Shown piece after piece: positions 48,362-57,306 of a stretch of DNA of 64,000 nt. The stretch covers positions 1-64,000 of the forward strand of contig NZ_JANKZF010000020.1 of the NCBI RefSeq assembly GCF_027568515.1, written 5' to 3'. The stretch comes from Arthrobacter sp. HY1533. GTDB lineage: Bacteria > Actinomycetota > Actinomycetes > Actinomycetales > Micrococcaceae. The stretch's first letter is position 1. Every line of letters starts with the position of its first letter. The notes under the pieces are model-generated. The model was not told the origin of the DNA. It made no database searches and was given only the letters and a program-made list of their open reading frames with translations. The translations under genes and the position numbers were made by a program.

Positions 48362-49243
48362 GTGAGTTCGCAGGACCGAACCGGCAGCCGACGCGCAAAA
48401 GTCATCCCGATCACGGGGTTGGCGATTGCCGGAGCGTTAGCTTTGTCAGGATGTACGGCAGAGAGTAAGAATGGCTGGTTGCCATCCACGCCAGAAACCA
48501 CCAACCACACGGCTGGCATCATTGATCTATGGGTTAATTCCTGGATCACAGTCCTGGTCATTGGCCTCATCACCTGGGCCCTGATCATCTGGTGCATCAT
48601 CGCGTACCGTCGCCGCAAGGGCGCCACGGGCTTCCCGCGCCAGACCAGCTACAACCTCCCGTTGGAGGTTTTTTATGTGTTGGTGCCGTTGTTCATGGTG
48701 CTGGTGTTCTTCCACTTCACCAACGTGGAGCAGGAATCCATCAACGCACGCGTGGACAACCCGGATGTCACCATCGACGTCCGCGCCAAGCAGTGGTCGT
48801 TCGACTTCAACTACCTTGAAGGCAACGACGTAAAGGACGCCGTCTACGACGTCGGCGTGCAGGCAGAGCTGGACGGCAAGCCGTTCGACAAGTCGGTGCT
48901 GCCCACCCTGTACCTGCCCATCAACCGCTCGGTTGAGCTTCAGCTGAACTCCCGCGAAGTGATCCACTCCTTCTGGGTGCCCGCATTCCTTGACAAGAAG
49001 GACATGCTGCCCGGCAAGACGAACTACATGACCCTGACGCCCACGGCGCTGGGCACGTACGACGGCAAGTGCGCCGAGCTTTGCGGCGAGTACCACTCCG
49101 AGATGCTGTTCAACGTCAAGGTTGTCACGCAGGCCGAGTTTGATGCACACCTGGCCGCACTCAAGGCCAAGGGCCAGACCGGCTCGATTGGCAAAGAGTA
49201 CGACCGCAATCCCAACGCCGCCGACGCGGCGACTGAGAAGTAG
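48362..49243 (+). CDS. ctaC: Cytochrome c oxidase subunit II (aa3 type)
   Basis: 293 residues from GTG 48362 with AGGAAGG about 8 nt upstream. A signal sequence ends at the lipobox ALALSGC, so the N-terminus is lipid-anchored. Two transmembrane helices follow, then the periplasm-side cupredoxin domain with the CuA ligands in CAELCGEYHSEM (C237, C241, H245, M248) plus an upstream His in REVIHSFWVP. It receives electrons from the QcrC diheme cytochrome of the bc1 complex and passes them to CtaD. Its 5' region holds unexplained repeats. Confidence 0.97.
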   Translation: MSSQDRTGSRRAKVIPITGLAIAGALALSGCTAESKNGWLPSTPETTNHTAGIIDLWVNSWITVLVIGLITWALIIWCIIAYRRRKGATGFPRQTSYNLPLEVFYVLVPLFMVLVFFHFTNVEQESINARVDNPDVTIDVRAKQWSFDFNYLEGNDVKDAVYDVGVQAELDGKPFDKSVLPTLYLPINRSVELQLNSREVIHSFWVPAFLDKKDMLPGKTNYMTLTPTALGTYDGKCAELCGEYHSEMLFNVKVVTQAEFDAHLAALKAKGQTGSIGKEYDRNPNAADAATEK

Positions 49244-49257
49244 GGGGGTAGAGGAAA

Positions 49258-50964
49258 GTGTCAACACTCGAGTACTCGGCAACCGAAGTGAATTCGGCTG
49301 CACCTAAGGTTGTTCCGGTCTCCAAGGGGCGCATCGTCGTCAACTGGATCACCTCAACCGACCACAAGACGATCGGCTACATGTACCTGATCGCATCGTT
49401 CATCTTCTTCTGCCTCGGCGGCGTCATGGCGCTGATCATCAGGGCCGAACTCTTTGAGCCCGGTATGCAGATCCTGCAGACCAAGGACCAGTACAACCAG
49501 CTGTTCACCATGCACGGCACCATCATGCTGCTCATGTTTGCAACACCGCTGTTCGCCGGCTTCGCCAACGTGATCATGCCCCTGCAGATCGGTGCACCCG
49601 ACGTTGCGTTCCCGCGACTGAACGCACTGGCATTCTGGTTCTTCCTCTTCGGCAGCACCATCGCCGTATCCGGCTTCATCACCCCCCAGGGTGCTGCGGC
49701 ATTCGGCTGGTTCGCCTACGCCCCGCTGTCGAACACCACGTTCAGCCCCGGCGTCGGTGGCGACCTGTGGGTGTTCGGCCTGGCTCTGTCAGGTTTCGGA
49801 ACCATCCTCGGTGCCGTCAACTTCATCACCACCATCATCTGCCTGCGTGCCCCCGGCATGACCATGTGGCGCATGCCGATCTTCACCTGGAACACGCTGG
49901 TCACGGCCATCCTGGTCCTCATGGCATTCCCGCCCCTGGCAGCAGCACTGTTCGCCCTGGGTGCGGACCGCCGCTTCGGCGCTCACATCTTTGATGCCGA
50001 ATACGGCGGTGCCATGCTGTGGCAGCACCTGTTCTGGTTCTTCGGCCACCCCGAGGTGTACATCATCGCCCTGCCGTTCTTCGGCATCGTCTCGGAGATC
50101 TTCCCGGTCTTCAGCCGCAAGCCGATCTTCGGCTACAAGGGCCTGGTCTTCGCCACGATCGCCATTGCTGCCCTGTCCGTGACCGTGTGGGCACACCACA
50201 TGTACGTCACCGGCCAGGTCCTGCTGCCGTTCTTCTCCTTCATGACGATGCTGATCGCGGTTCCGACCGGTGTGAAGTTCTTCAACTGGATTGGCACCAT
50301 GTGGCGCGGTTCGCTGACCTTTGAAACCCCCATGCTCTGGAGCCTGGGCTTCATTGTCACCTTCCTGTTCGGTGGCCTGACAGGCATCATCCTGGCCTCG
50401 CCGCCGCTGGACTTCCACGTCTCCGACACCTACTTCGTGGTTGCACACTTCCACTACGTGGTGTTCGGCACCGTGGTGTTCGCCATGTTCGCCGGCTTCT
50501 ACTTCTGGTGGCCCAAGTTCACGGGTCGGATGCTCAACGAACGCCTCGGCAAGATCCACTTCTGGCTCCTGTTCCTGGGCTTCCACGGCACCTTCCTCAT
50601 CCAGCACTGGCTGGGTGTCCTGGGCATGCCGCGCCGCTACGCCGACTACATGGTGGAAGACAACTTCACCTGGATGAACCAGTTCTCCACCATCTCCTCG
50701 TTCGTCCTGGGCGCGTCCATGATTCCGTGGTTCTGGAACGTGTACATCACCTGGCGCAACGGCAAGAAGGTTGAAGTTGACGATCCCTGGGGCTTCGGTG
50801 CCTCACTGGAGTGGGCAACTTCCTGCCCGCCGCCGCGTCACAACTTCACCTCTCTGCCCCGCATCCGCTCGGAGCGTCCGGCACTGGACCTCCACCACCC
50901 GGAGCTGGCCCCGCACCACCAGCCCGCACCGGCAGTCGCATCCTCGAAGGGAGCACAGAAGTGA
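49258..50964 (+). CDS. ctaD: Cytochrome c oxidase subunit I (aa3 type)
   Basis: 568 residues, GTG 49258 with GAGGAAA. It has twelve transmembrane helices. Heme a and a3/CuB histidines are visible in [11 protein letters not shown] (heme a), [19 protein letters not shown] (CuB His and the cross-linked Tyr), AHHMYVTG (CuB His pair) and [12 protein letters not shown] (heme a3 and a). The D-channel and K-channel Glu/Lys are in GHPEVY and TGVKFF. The enzyme reduces O2 to water and pumps protons. The stop overlaps ctaF (GTGA). Confidence 0.98.
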   Translation: MSTLEYSATEVNSAAPKVVPVSKGRIVVNWITSTDHKTIGYMYLIASFIFFCLGGVMALIIRAELFEPGMQILQTKDQYNQLFTMHGTIMLLMFATPLFAGFANVIMPLQIGAPDVAFPRLNALAFWFFLFGSTIAVSGFITPQGAAAFGWFAYAPLSNTTFSPGVGGDLWVFGLALSGFGTILGAVNFITTIICLRAPGMTMWRMPIFTWNTLVTAILVLMAFPPLAAALFALGADRRFGAHIFDAEYGGAMLWQHLFWFFGHPEVYIIALPFFGIVSEIFPVFSRKPIFGYKGLVFATIAIAALSVTVWAHHMYVTGQVLLPFFSFMTMLIAVPTGVKFFNWIGTMWRGSLTFETPMLWSLGFIVTFLFGGLTGIILASPPLDFHVSDTYFVVAHFHYVVFGTVVFAMFAGFYFWWPKFTGRMLNERLGKIHFWLLFLGFHGTFLIQHWLGVLGMPRRYADYMVEDNFTWMNQFSTISSFVLGASMIPWFWNVYITWRNGKKVEVDDPWGFGASLEWATSCPPPRHNFTSLPRIRSERPALDLHHPELAPHHQPAPAVASSKGAQK

Positions 50965-51362
50965 AGGTAGAATCCTGGCTGTTCCTTCTGACGGGACTGT
51001 TCTTCATCCCGGTAGCCACCGTCTACGGCTTCATGTCGAACTGGAGTGAGCACGTTGGCTTCCTGGCCATGTACCTCCTCTCCGGTCTGTGCCTCATGGT
51101 TGGTGTGTACCTGTACTACACCGGCAACCGCGTCGGCCCCCGTCCCGAGGACCGCCTCGACGCCGAGGTCCACGAAGGCTCCGGCGAACAGGGGCACTTC
51201 AGCCCCTGGAGCTGGTGGCCGCTGGTTCTGGGCCTGTCCTGCGCAGCAGGCTTCCTGGGCCTGGCCGTGGGCTGGTGGGTCTTCATGTTCGGTGCCGGCC
51301 TGGCCGTCATCGCACTGGTTGGCTGGGTTTACGAATACAGCCGCGGAGACCACGCACACTAG
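50961..51362 (+). CDS. ctaF: Cytochrome c oxidase subunit IV (actinobacterial CtaF)
   Basis: 133 residues, GTG in the ctaD stop. It has four hydrophobic helices, with [30 protein letters not shown] in the middle and [32 protein letters not shown] towards the end. CtaF is the actinobacteria-specific fourth subunit that stabilises the bc1-aa3 supercomplex. It ends with a strong terminator. Confidence 0.95.
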   Translation: MKVESWLFLLTGLFFIPVATVYGFMSNWSEHVGFLAMYLLSGLCLMVGVYLYYTGNRVGPRPEDRLDAEVHEGSGEQGHFSPWSWWPLVLGLSCAAGFLGLAVGWWVFMFGAGLAVIALVGWVYEYSRGDHAH

Positions 51363-51411
51363 CAAGACCCGGGCCTTTCATGGCCCGGTCGCCCGCAAGG
51401 GGTGACAACAA

Positions 51412-51459
51412 GCAAAAGGGAGTGGCCCCCACCAAATGGTGGGGGCCACTCCCTTTTGC
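51412..51459. terminator. Bidirectional terminator between ctaF and ptsH
   Basis: A perfect 23-bp stem (51412-51434 with 51437-51459, AA loop) has A-runs on the left and T-runs on the right of the GC core. Confidence 0.92.
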
Positions 51460-51515
51460 CGTGCCCGGGCCTGCGCGGAAGTTTATCGACTGCGCGGGGC
51501 CCGGAGGCCTCTTTC

Positions 51516-51812
51516 TCAGGACTCCTTTGAGGGATCCACCAGGTCCGTGCCCAGCAGCTCCGCCAGGGCGTCCACGGCCGCTGAAATGTCGCTCTCGCCC
51601 GCGCCGCATTCGGCCACGCCAATCTCAACCTCGGATCCGTGCTGGAAGTCGGCGCTCATGACGGCCAGCAACGAGCGGCCATCCACGGGCTCGGAGCCTT
51701 CCTTGGCCAAGGTCACGGGCAAGCCGGTCCGATTGACTGCTCGGACAAAGACAGCGGCCGGCCGGGCGTGCAGGCCGACACTGGCAGCCACGGTGGCTTT
51801 CCGGGTGTACAT
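51516..51812 (-). CDS. ptsH: Phosphocarrier protein HPr
   Basis: 98 residues, ATG 51812 with TAGGAG 7 nt upstream. The active-site motif GLHARPAAVFV puts His15 as the phosphate acceptor from enzyme I. The DGRSLLAVMSAD segment has Ser47 at the regulatory position. HPr donates phosphate to sugar-specific EIIA proteins. It is about ten residues longer than usual at the C-terminus (DLVDPSKES). It stands alone here, without ptsI, and diverges from a GntR regulator. Confidence 0.95.
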   Translation of the reverse strand: MYTRKATVAASVGLHARPAAVFVRAVNRTGLPVTLAKEGSEPVDGRSLLAVMSADFQHGSEVEIGVAECGAGESDISAAVDALAELLGTDLVDPSKES

Positions 51813-51892
51813 GGTTGACTCCTAGGTGCGTAGATGTTCTGTATAGAGAGTAGTCGTGTTTTAGGCTGGTACCGGTCAACTAAAGGAGTTTC

Positions 51893-52672
51893 ATGGGCTA
51901 TTTGGTGCCCCCGGCCGCGGACATCCCCGGCGAGCTCGAACGGGACTCGGCTGTCTCCGTGCACATCCAGCTGCGGGAGCTGCTGCGAGACTATATTCAA
52001 AACCACAGCAAGGCCGGGCGCCAGCTGCCGTCCGAACGCGACATGGCGGAGCGGTTCGGGGTTGCCCGCATGACCCTGCGCCATGCAGTCGAGGCCCTCG
52101 TGGAGGAGGAGCTCCTGGAGCGGGTGGTGGGTGTGGGCACCTTTGTGGCCCGCGCCAAGCTCGATGTCACACTCAAGCTGACCTCCTACTCGGAGGAAAT
52201 GGCCCGCCGCGGCATGCGCCCCTCCGCCCGGACGCTGGCATTCGAACAAATCCCCGCCACGGCCCGCCTGGCCCGCGAACTGCAGCTGGACGAGGGCCAG
52301 GGCGTCATCCGCCTGCGCCGACTCCTGCTGGCCGACGATGAGCCCATGAGCGTCGATGAAAACTTCATCCCCGCCTGGCGGGTGCCCGGCATCCTGGAGG
52401 AGGGGCCGCCGTCGTCCCTCTACAACATCCTGGGGGAGCGGTACGGGCTTGTCATCGAGTGGGGCGAGGACATCATCGAGGCCAATGCGGCAACACCCTC
52501 CATCGCCAGGCTGCTGAAGGTGGACATGGGGGCTCCCGTCCTGCGCACCGAACGCCACGCCTTCGTGGCCCGTTCCACAGTGGACTACTCGGTGTCCTTC
52601 TACCGGGCCGACCGCTACAAGCTGCGTGTGCCCCTGCAGCGCCCCGGCGTCCGCGCGAGGCGCATGTACTAG
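51893..52672 (+). CDS. GntR-family regulator with UTRA domain
   Basis: 259 residues, ATG with AAAGGAG 6 nt upstream. A winged-helix DNA-binding domain (about 22-85: SVHIQLRELLRDYI, LPSERDMAERFGVARMTLRHAVEALVEEELLERV) is followed by a HutC-type UTRA effector domain (about 105-245, ending APVLRTERHAFVARSTVDYSVSFYRADRYKL). UTRA regulators of this type often sense sugar phosphates such as glucosamine-6-phosphate. Its divergence from ptsH makes it a likely PTS regulator. The 80-bp intergenic gap contains GGTACC/ACCGGT half-palindromes but no clear operator. Confidence 0.88.
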   Translation: MGYLVPPAADIPGELERDSAVSVHIQLRELLRDYIQNHSKAGRQLPSERDMAERFGVARMTLRHAVEALVEEELLERVVGVGTFVARAKLDVTLKLTSYSEEMARRGMRPSARTLAFEQIPATARLARELQLDEGQGVIRLRRLLLADDEPMSVDENFIPAWRVPGILEEGPPSSLYNILGERYGLVIEWGEDIIEANAATPSIARLLKVDMGAPVLRTERHAFVARSTVDYSVSFYRADRYKLRVPLQRPGVRARRMY

Positions 52673-52724
52673 TACCGGGCCTGCCAGGCCGCCAGCAGCC
52701 CGCTGACGGGCCGCAGGGCACAAG

Positions 52725-52770
52725 AAAAGCCAGGAGGCGGCTCCCCGTGGGGAACCGCCTCCTGGCTTTT
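52725..52770. terminator. Bidirectional terminator between the GntR gene and qcrB
   Basis: AAAAGCCAGGAGGCGG (52725-52740) pairs with CCGCCTCCTGGCTTTT (52755-52770), with an inner TCCCC/GGGGA stem. A and T runs suit both directions. Confidence 0.92.
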
Positions 52771-52807
52771 TGCTTGCTTGTCCTACCTGGGCCCTCGGGC
52801 GTGGGGA

Positions 52808-54478
52808 CTAGTGCGAGATGGCCTTGTCGCCTTCGCCGGCCTCCACTGCCTCGTGGTGGTGGCCCGCCTCGAGTTCGGACGGCGATGCCGGGGCAACGCG
52901 GTCCTCGAAGAAGAATCCGCTGAGCTTGGAGCGCAGCTTTTCCTTCCGGGTGACGATCCCGTTTTCGTTCGGGATGCCTTCCTCGGCAACGGGGGATTCG
53001 TAGCCAACAAGCTTGTAGCGCTTGTAGTCGTCCACCTGTGCGTGGATTTCCTGGAACTCACCGTGCGGCAGGCGCACAATGCGTCCCGTCTCGCGGCCGT
53101 GCAGGGCGATCTCGCGGTCCTTGCGCTGCAGCGCCAGGGCCACGCGCTTGGTGACGATGAAGCCGACGATCGGGCCGATGAAGAACAGTGCACGCAGCCA
53201 GTACGTCACGTCATTGAGCGAGACTTCAAAGTGCGTTGCGATCAGGTCGGAGCTGGCAGCTGCCCACATGACGCAGTAGAAGATGAAGCCGGCAACACCA
53301 ATGGCGGTGCGTGTCGGTGCGTTGCGCGGGCGGTCCAGCACGTGGTGCTCGCGGTTGTCGCGGGTGACCCAGCTTTCGATCCAGGGGTAGGTGAACAGCA
53401 GCGTGAACACCAGGCCTGCGGGGATCAGGGCCGGGCCCAGAACGTTGAACGTCAGCGTGTTGACGCCCCAGGGGAACGGGATGTGCCATTCCATCGGGAT
53501 GTTGAACAGCCAGCCCGGCATCAGGCGCAGGGCGCCGTCAACCCAACCGATGTACCAGTCAGGCTGGGTGCCTGCGGACACGGGGGAGGGGTCGTACGGG
53601 CCGTAGTTCCAGATCGGGTTGATCTGGAAGAACGCCGAGATGAAGGCGATGATGCCGAAGACGATGAAGAAGAAGCCACCGGCCTTTGCAGCGTAGACCG
53701 GGCCGAGCGGGTAGCCGACGACGTTGCGGTCGTTGCGGCCCGGGCCGGGGTACTGCGTGTGCTTGTGGACAACCACCATGAACAGGTGGATGGCAATCAT
53801 GAGCAGGATCAGGGCCGGAACCAGCATGATGTGCATCATGTACAGGCGGCCGATGATCATGGTGCCGGGGAACTCTCCGCCGAACAGGAAGAACGAGATG
53901 TACGTTCCAACCACGGGGATGGACTTGACCACGCCGTCGATGATGCGCAGGCCGTTGCCGGAGAGCAGGTCATCGGGGAGCGAGTAGCCGGTGAAGCCGG
54001 CAGCCATGGAGAGAATGAGCAGCACGCCGCCCACAACCCAGTTCAGTTCGCGGGGCTTGCGGAAAGCACCCGTGAAGAACACGCGCAGCATGTGCACGGA
54101 CACGGCGGCCACGAACAGCAGTGCCGACCAGTGGTGGACCTGGCGCATGAACAGGCCGCCGCGGACCTCGAAGGAGATGCGCAGTGCGGAGTCGTAGGCC
54201 ACGGACATTTCCACGCCCTTGAGCGGGACGTACGGGCCTGCGTAGTGGGTCTCCGCCATGGACGGGTCAAAGAAGAACGTCAGGAAGGTGCCCGAGAGCA
54301 GCAGGATGACGAAGGAGTACAGTGCCACCTCGCCGAACATGAATGACCAGTGGTCGGGGAAGACCTTGCGGCCAAATTCCCGCAGCATGCCCGATCCGCC
54401 GACGCGCTCATCAACAAAATTGGTGATGCGTCCGGTGGAGGTGGTGGGTTCGAACGGTGTTTGCGTTGCAGTGCTCAT
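52808..54478 (-). CDS. qcrB: Cytochrome bc1 complex cytochrome b subunit
   Basis: 556 residues, ATG 54478 two bases after the qcrA stop. The b-type hemes are held by two His pairs in QVHHWSALLFVAAVSVHMLRVFF and MHIMLVPALILLMIAIHLFMVVVHKH. The quinol-oxidation loop motif reads PGxx-type at PDDLLSG...IIDGVVKSIP with PPWNYGPYDPSPVS nearby. A cytoplasmic C-terminal extension of about 130 residues is typical for actinobacteria. It oxidises menaquinol and forms a supercomplex with the aa3 oxidase encoded beside it. It is the last gene of the ctaE-qcrC-qcrA-qcrB operon. Confidence 0.97.
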   Translation of the reverse strand: MSTATQTPFEPTTSTGRITNFVDERVGGSGMLREFGRKVFPDHWSFMFGEVALYSFVILLLSGTFLTFFFDPSMAETHYAGPYVPLKGVEMSVAYDSALRISFEVRGGLFMRQVHHWSALLFVAAVSVHMLRVFFTGAFRKPRELNWVVGGVLLILSMAAGFTGYSLPDDLLSGNGLRIIDGVVKSIPVVGTYISFFLFGGEFPGTMIIGRLYMMHIMLVPALILLMIAIHLFMVVVHKHTQYPGPGRNDRNVVGYPLGPVYAAKAGGFFFIVFGIIAFISAFFQINPIWNYGPYDPSPVSAGTQPDWYIGWVDGALRLMPGWLFNIPMEWHIPFPWGVNTLTFNVLGPALIPAGLVFTLLFTYPWIESWVTRDNREHHVLDRPRNAPTRTAIGVAGFIFYCVMWAAASSDLIATHFEVSLNDVTYWLRALFFIGPIVGFIVTKRVALALQRKDREIALHGRETGRIVRLPHGEFQEIHAQVDDYKRYKLVGYESPVAEEGIPNENGIVTRKEKLRSKLSGFFFEDRVAPASPSELEAGHHHEAVEAGEGDKAISH

Positions 54479-54480
54479 GA

Positions 54481-55509
54481 TTAGCCACGCTCCCAGAAGC
54501 TCGGTCCGACAGGTTCGTGGAAGTCGCTCTGGGCGACCAGGTAGCCATCGGCGTCAACCGTGATCGGCAGCTGCGGCAGGGGGCGTACGGCCGGTCCGAA
54601 GATGACCTTGCACTCCTGCGTCAGGTCGAAGGTCGACTGGTGGCAGGGGCACAGCAGGTGGTGCGTCTGCTGCTCGTAGAGGGCAACGGGGCAGCCCACG
54701 TGGGTGCAGATCTTGGAGTAGGCAACGATGCCGTTGTAGCCCCAGTCCTCGCGGCCCTCGGAGGGGTTGAGGTCTTCCGGGTTCAGGCGCATGAGCAGGA
54801 CAACTGCCTTGGCCTTCGCGTTCAGCTTGCCGTGCTCGAGCTCGTTCAGCGACTCGGGGATCACGTGGAAGGCGGAGCCGATGGTGACATCTGCGGCCTT
54901 GATGGGTGTTCCGTCGGGGTCGCGGGCCAGACGCTCGCCTTCCTTCCACAGGGTGTGGCGGAGGGCGTCGCCGGGCAGCGGGCCCAGGTCGCGGAAGATG
55001 GCAATTGCCGGCAGCGGGGCCAGTGCAACGGCTCCGATGAGGGTGTTGCGGATCAGCGGACGGCGCTTGATGCCGGTCTCGTCGAGAATGTCATCGACGA
55101 TCTTGACGGCGGCCTGGCGGTCTTCCTCGGAACGGATCTCGTGGCGTTCCTCGGCAACTTCGTGGTCAGGCATGAGGGCGCGGGCCCAGTGCACAATGCC
55201 CGTGCCAATGCCCAGCATGGCAAATGCCACGCCCAGGCCCAGAAGCGTGTTCTGGATGCGCAGGGTGCCGATGGTGTCATCGAGGCGCACACCGAAGTAG
55301 CCAACCATGAACACCAGGGTGCCCACGATGGAAATGATAAATAGCCATGCCACCTGGCGTTCGGCACGCTTGGCCGCCTTGGGGTCGGTATCGGCCAGTC
55401 GCAGGCGATGTGGAGGCAGTCCCGGATCTTGGAACTTGTCCACCTCTTCGCGACCAGCCTTAGCTACGGCGTCCGAGCTTGTCGGCGTGCCGTCACTATG
55501 GTTGCCCAT
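54481..55509 (-). CDS. qcrA: Cytochrome bc1 complex Rieske iron-sulfur subunit
   Basis: 342 residues, ATG 55509 with GAGGGGATT. Three transmembrane helices in the N-terminal half (the actinobacterial form, for example WLFIISIVGTLVFMVGYFG) precede the Rieske domain. The 2Fe-2S ligands are in CTHVGC (C and H near 267-269) and CPCHQST, and both disulfide cysteines are present. It passes one electron from menaquinol to QcrC. It is coupled tightly to qcrB. Confidence 0.96.
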   Translation of the reverse strand: MGNHSDGTPTSSDAVAKAGREEVDKFQDPGLPPHRLRLADTDPKAAKRAERQVAWLFIISIVGTLVFMVGYFGVRLDDTIGTLRIQNTLLGLGVAFAMLGIGTGIVHWARALMPDHEVAEERHEIRSEEDRQAAVKIVDDILDETGIKRRPLIRNTLIGAVALAPLPAIAIFRDLGPLPGDALRHTLWKEGERLARDPDGTPIKAADVTIGSAFHVIPESLNELEHGKLNAKAKAVVLLMRLNPEDLNPSEGREDWGYNGIVAYSKICTHVGCPVALYEQQTHHLLCPCHQSTFDLTQECKVIFGPAVRPLPQLPITVDADGYLVAQSDFHEPVGPSFWERG

Positions 55510-55604
55510 AATCCCCTCATCCTTCTCTTATCCCGGTACGTTCCCGGGGTCGTAATGTATGTTTCACGGCTGCGTGGCAGCCAAAATCTGCGGCTTTCTG
55601 AAGC

Positions 55605-56393
55605 CTAGGAGGTGCGGGACGTCAGCCAGATGGTGAAGCCGATGATGACACCCAGGACGGCGGTCCAGAGGAACAGGCCCTCGGATACGGGTCCCAGTGA
55701 GCCAAGCTTTGCTCCACCAGGTGCGCCCTGGTTCTCAATGGTCTTCAGGAAGGTGATGATGTCGCGCTTGCCCTCGGGGGTGATGTTCGCGTCGTTGAAG
55801 ACCGGCATGTTCTGCGGTCCCGTGACCATGGCGCTGTAGATGTGGCTCTCCGAGACGCCGTCCAGCGGCGGGGCAAACTTGCCGCGGGTCAGGGCGCCGC
55901 CGGCAGCTGCCGCATTGTGGCACATGGCGCAGTTGACGCGGAACAGCTCGCCACCAACAGCGGCGTCACCCTTGCCGTCGAGGTATTCCTCGGCGGGCAG
56001 GGCCGGGCCGTCGCCAAGGGTGGCAACATAGGCTGCCATCTGGCGGGTCTGCTCGGTGTTGAACTGCTTGGGCTTCTGCTTGGCCTGGGGTCCCTGCATC
56101 TGCATGGGCATGCGGCCCGTGCCGACCTGGAAGTCAACGGCGGCAGCGCCGACGCCGGCCAGGGAGGGTCCTGCGTCCGTGCCGCTGGCGCCGAGGCCGT
56201 GGCAGGTGGCGCAGTTGGCCACGAAGAGCTTCTCGCCCTCCTCGACTTCATGCGCCGTGTAGGTGGTGGTCTCAGCCTTGGCCTCATTCACGGTTGTGAC
56301 AACGGCGTACAGCCCACCTGTCAGCATGAGCCCCAGCACCAGCAACGCTAGTGCAGCCAGCGGATGACGTCGCTTCTGCGAAAGTGCCTTCAC
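55605..56393 (-). CDS. qcrC: Cytochrome bc1 complex diheme cytochrome c subunit
   Basis: 262 residues, GTG 56393 with AGGAACC upstream. An N-terminal membrane helix (about 11-32) is followed by two c-type heme domains, CATCH at 61-65 and CAMCH at 155-159, and a C-terminal anchor helix. Two covalent hemes in one protein replace a soluble cytochrome c and carry electrons straight to CtaC, the hallmark of the actinobacterial supercomplex. It follows ctaE in the operon. Confidence 0.96.
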   Translation of the reverse strand: MKALSQKRRHPLAALALLVLGLMLTGGLYAVVTTVNEAKAETTTYTAHEVEEGEKLFVANCATCHGLGASGTDAGPSLAGVGAAAVDFQVGTGRMPMQMQGPQAKQKPKQFNTEQTRQMAAYVATLGDGPALPAEEYLDGKGDAAVGGELFRVNCAMCHNAAAAGGALTRGKFAPPLDGVSESHIYSAMVTGPQNMPVFNDANITPEGKRDIITFLKTIENQGAPGGAKLGSLGPVSEGLFLWTAVLGVIIGFTIWLTSRTS

Positions 56394-56422
56394 TTGGTGG
56401 TTCCTTTGATCTATATCCAGCA

Positions 56423-56437
56423 GCCCCTGACAGGGGC
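56423..56437 (-). terminator. Small hairpin between ctaE and qcrC
   Basis: GCCCCT pairs with AGGGGC around a 3-nt loop. It may tune qcrCAB expression relative to ctaE. Confidence 0.35.
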
Positions 56438-56481
56438 CGCAAATGCTAATTCTTACCGGGATGGAAGAAGGCTTCGGGAGC

Positions 56482-57120
56482 CTACTTCAGCACGTAGATG
56501 ACCAGGAAGAGGCCGATCCACACGACGTCCACGAAGTGCCAGTAGTAAGAAGTCACGATCGCGCTGGTGGCTTCGAAGTGTCCAAACTTCTTGGCGGCGT
56601 AGGCGCGTCCAATGATGAGGAGGAATGCGATGAGTCCGCCAATGACGTGCAGGCCGTGGAAGCCGGTGGTCATGTAGAAGGCAGAGCCATAGGGGTTTGA
56701 GTTCAGGGTTACGTGCTCGGAGGTCAGCATGACGTATTCGGTCGTCTGACCGGCAACGAAGATGGCACCAAGAACGAACGTCAACAGGAACCACTCCGTC
56801 ATTCCCCACTTGGAGAACGCGAAGAGGCGCCCGGTGCGGCGGGGCCGAAGGTTCTCCGCGGCAAACACGCCCATCTGGCAGCTGAATGAGCTGGATACCA
56901 GGATCAGGGTGTTAACCAGGGCGAACGGGAAGTTCAGCTTGGCCGATTCTTCCGCCCACATTCCACCGGTGGTGGAACGCAGGGTGAAGTACATGGCAAA
57001 AAGGCCGGCAAAGAACATCAGCTCGCTGGACAGCCAAACAACGGTTCCTACAGAAACCATGTTCGGCCGGTTCAGCGTCGGATGCGCCGGGGTACTGGGG
57101 GCATGGGTCGCAGTTGTCAC
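56482..57120 (-). CDS. ctaE: Cytochrome c oxidase subunit III
   Basis: 212 residues from GTG 57120. Five to seven transmembrane helices, with [21 protein letters not shown] and [19 protein letters not shown] conserved in COX3. It stabilises the aa3 core and may feed O2. The GTG lies 6 nt after CATAAT, inside a 17-bp palindrome, so the operon is leaderless and probably controlled at its promoter. It starts the operon ctaE-qcrC-qcrA-qcrB. Confidence 0.95.
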   Translation of the reverse strand: MTTATHAPSTPAHPTLNRPNMVSVGTVVWLSSELMFFAGLFAMYFTLRSTTGGMWAEESAKLNFPFALVNTLILVSSSFSCQMGVFAAENLRPRRTGRLFAFSKWGMTEWFLLTFVLGAIFVAGQTTEYVMLTSEHVTLNSNPYGSAFYMTTGFHGLHVIGGLIAFLLIIGRAYAAKKFGHFEATSAIVTSYYWHFVDVVWIGLFLVIYVLK

Positions 57121-57137
57121 ATAGACATTATGTCTAT
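57121..57137. promoter_or_regulatory. Perfect 17-bp palindrome over the ctaE promoter
   Basis: ATAGACAT-T-ATGTCTAT adjoins the ctaE start codon. It includes the -10 box CATAAT (57127-57132, minus strand), and a TTGGGA -35 lies 18 nt upstream of that box. A protein bound here would block transcription of ctaE-qcrCAB. Confidence 0.6.
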
Positions 57138-57293
57138 AAACGGCCAGAGTTCCCAATGCGAAATGCCGTTTGCGGGATCTTTTTCTACAAACTTGCGAAA
57201 TTCCGGCGGATTCACAGCTTAAACCCAGATGCGTATGCACAACACGGTGCGCGTGTCAATGGTCACAAAGGCCGTTCGGGGCGCTGTTTCGTC

Positions 57294-57299
57294 TAACAT
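57294..57299 (+). promoter_or_regulatory. -10 box of a probable leaderless promoter (trpD)
   Basis: TAACAT lies 7 nt before GTG 57307, with no ribosome site. Confidence 0.5.
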
Positions 57300-57306
57300 C
57301 AACAGG

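Noticed and set aside
52778-54346. 522-codon plus-strand frame opposite qcrB
   Set aside because: Asp/Glu/His-rich translation of the complement of a membrane protein. qcrB with its heme histidines is the real gene.
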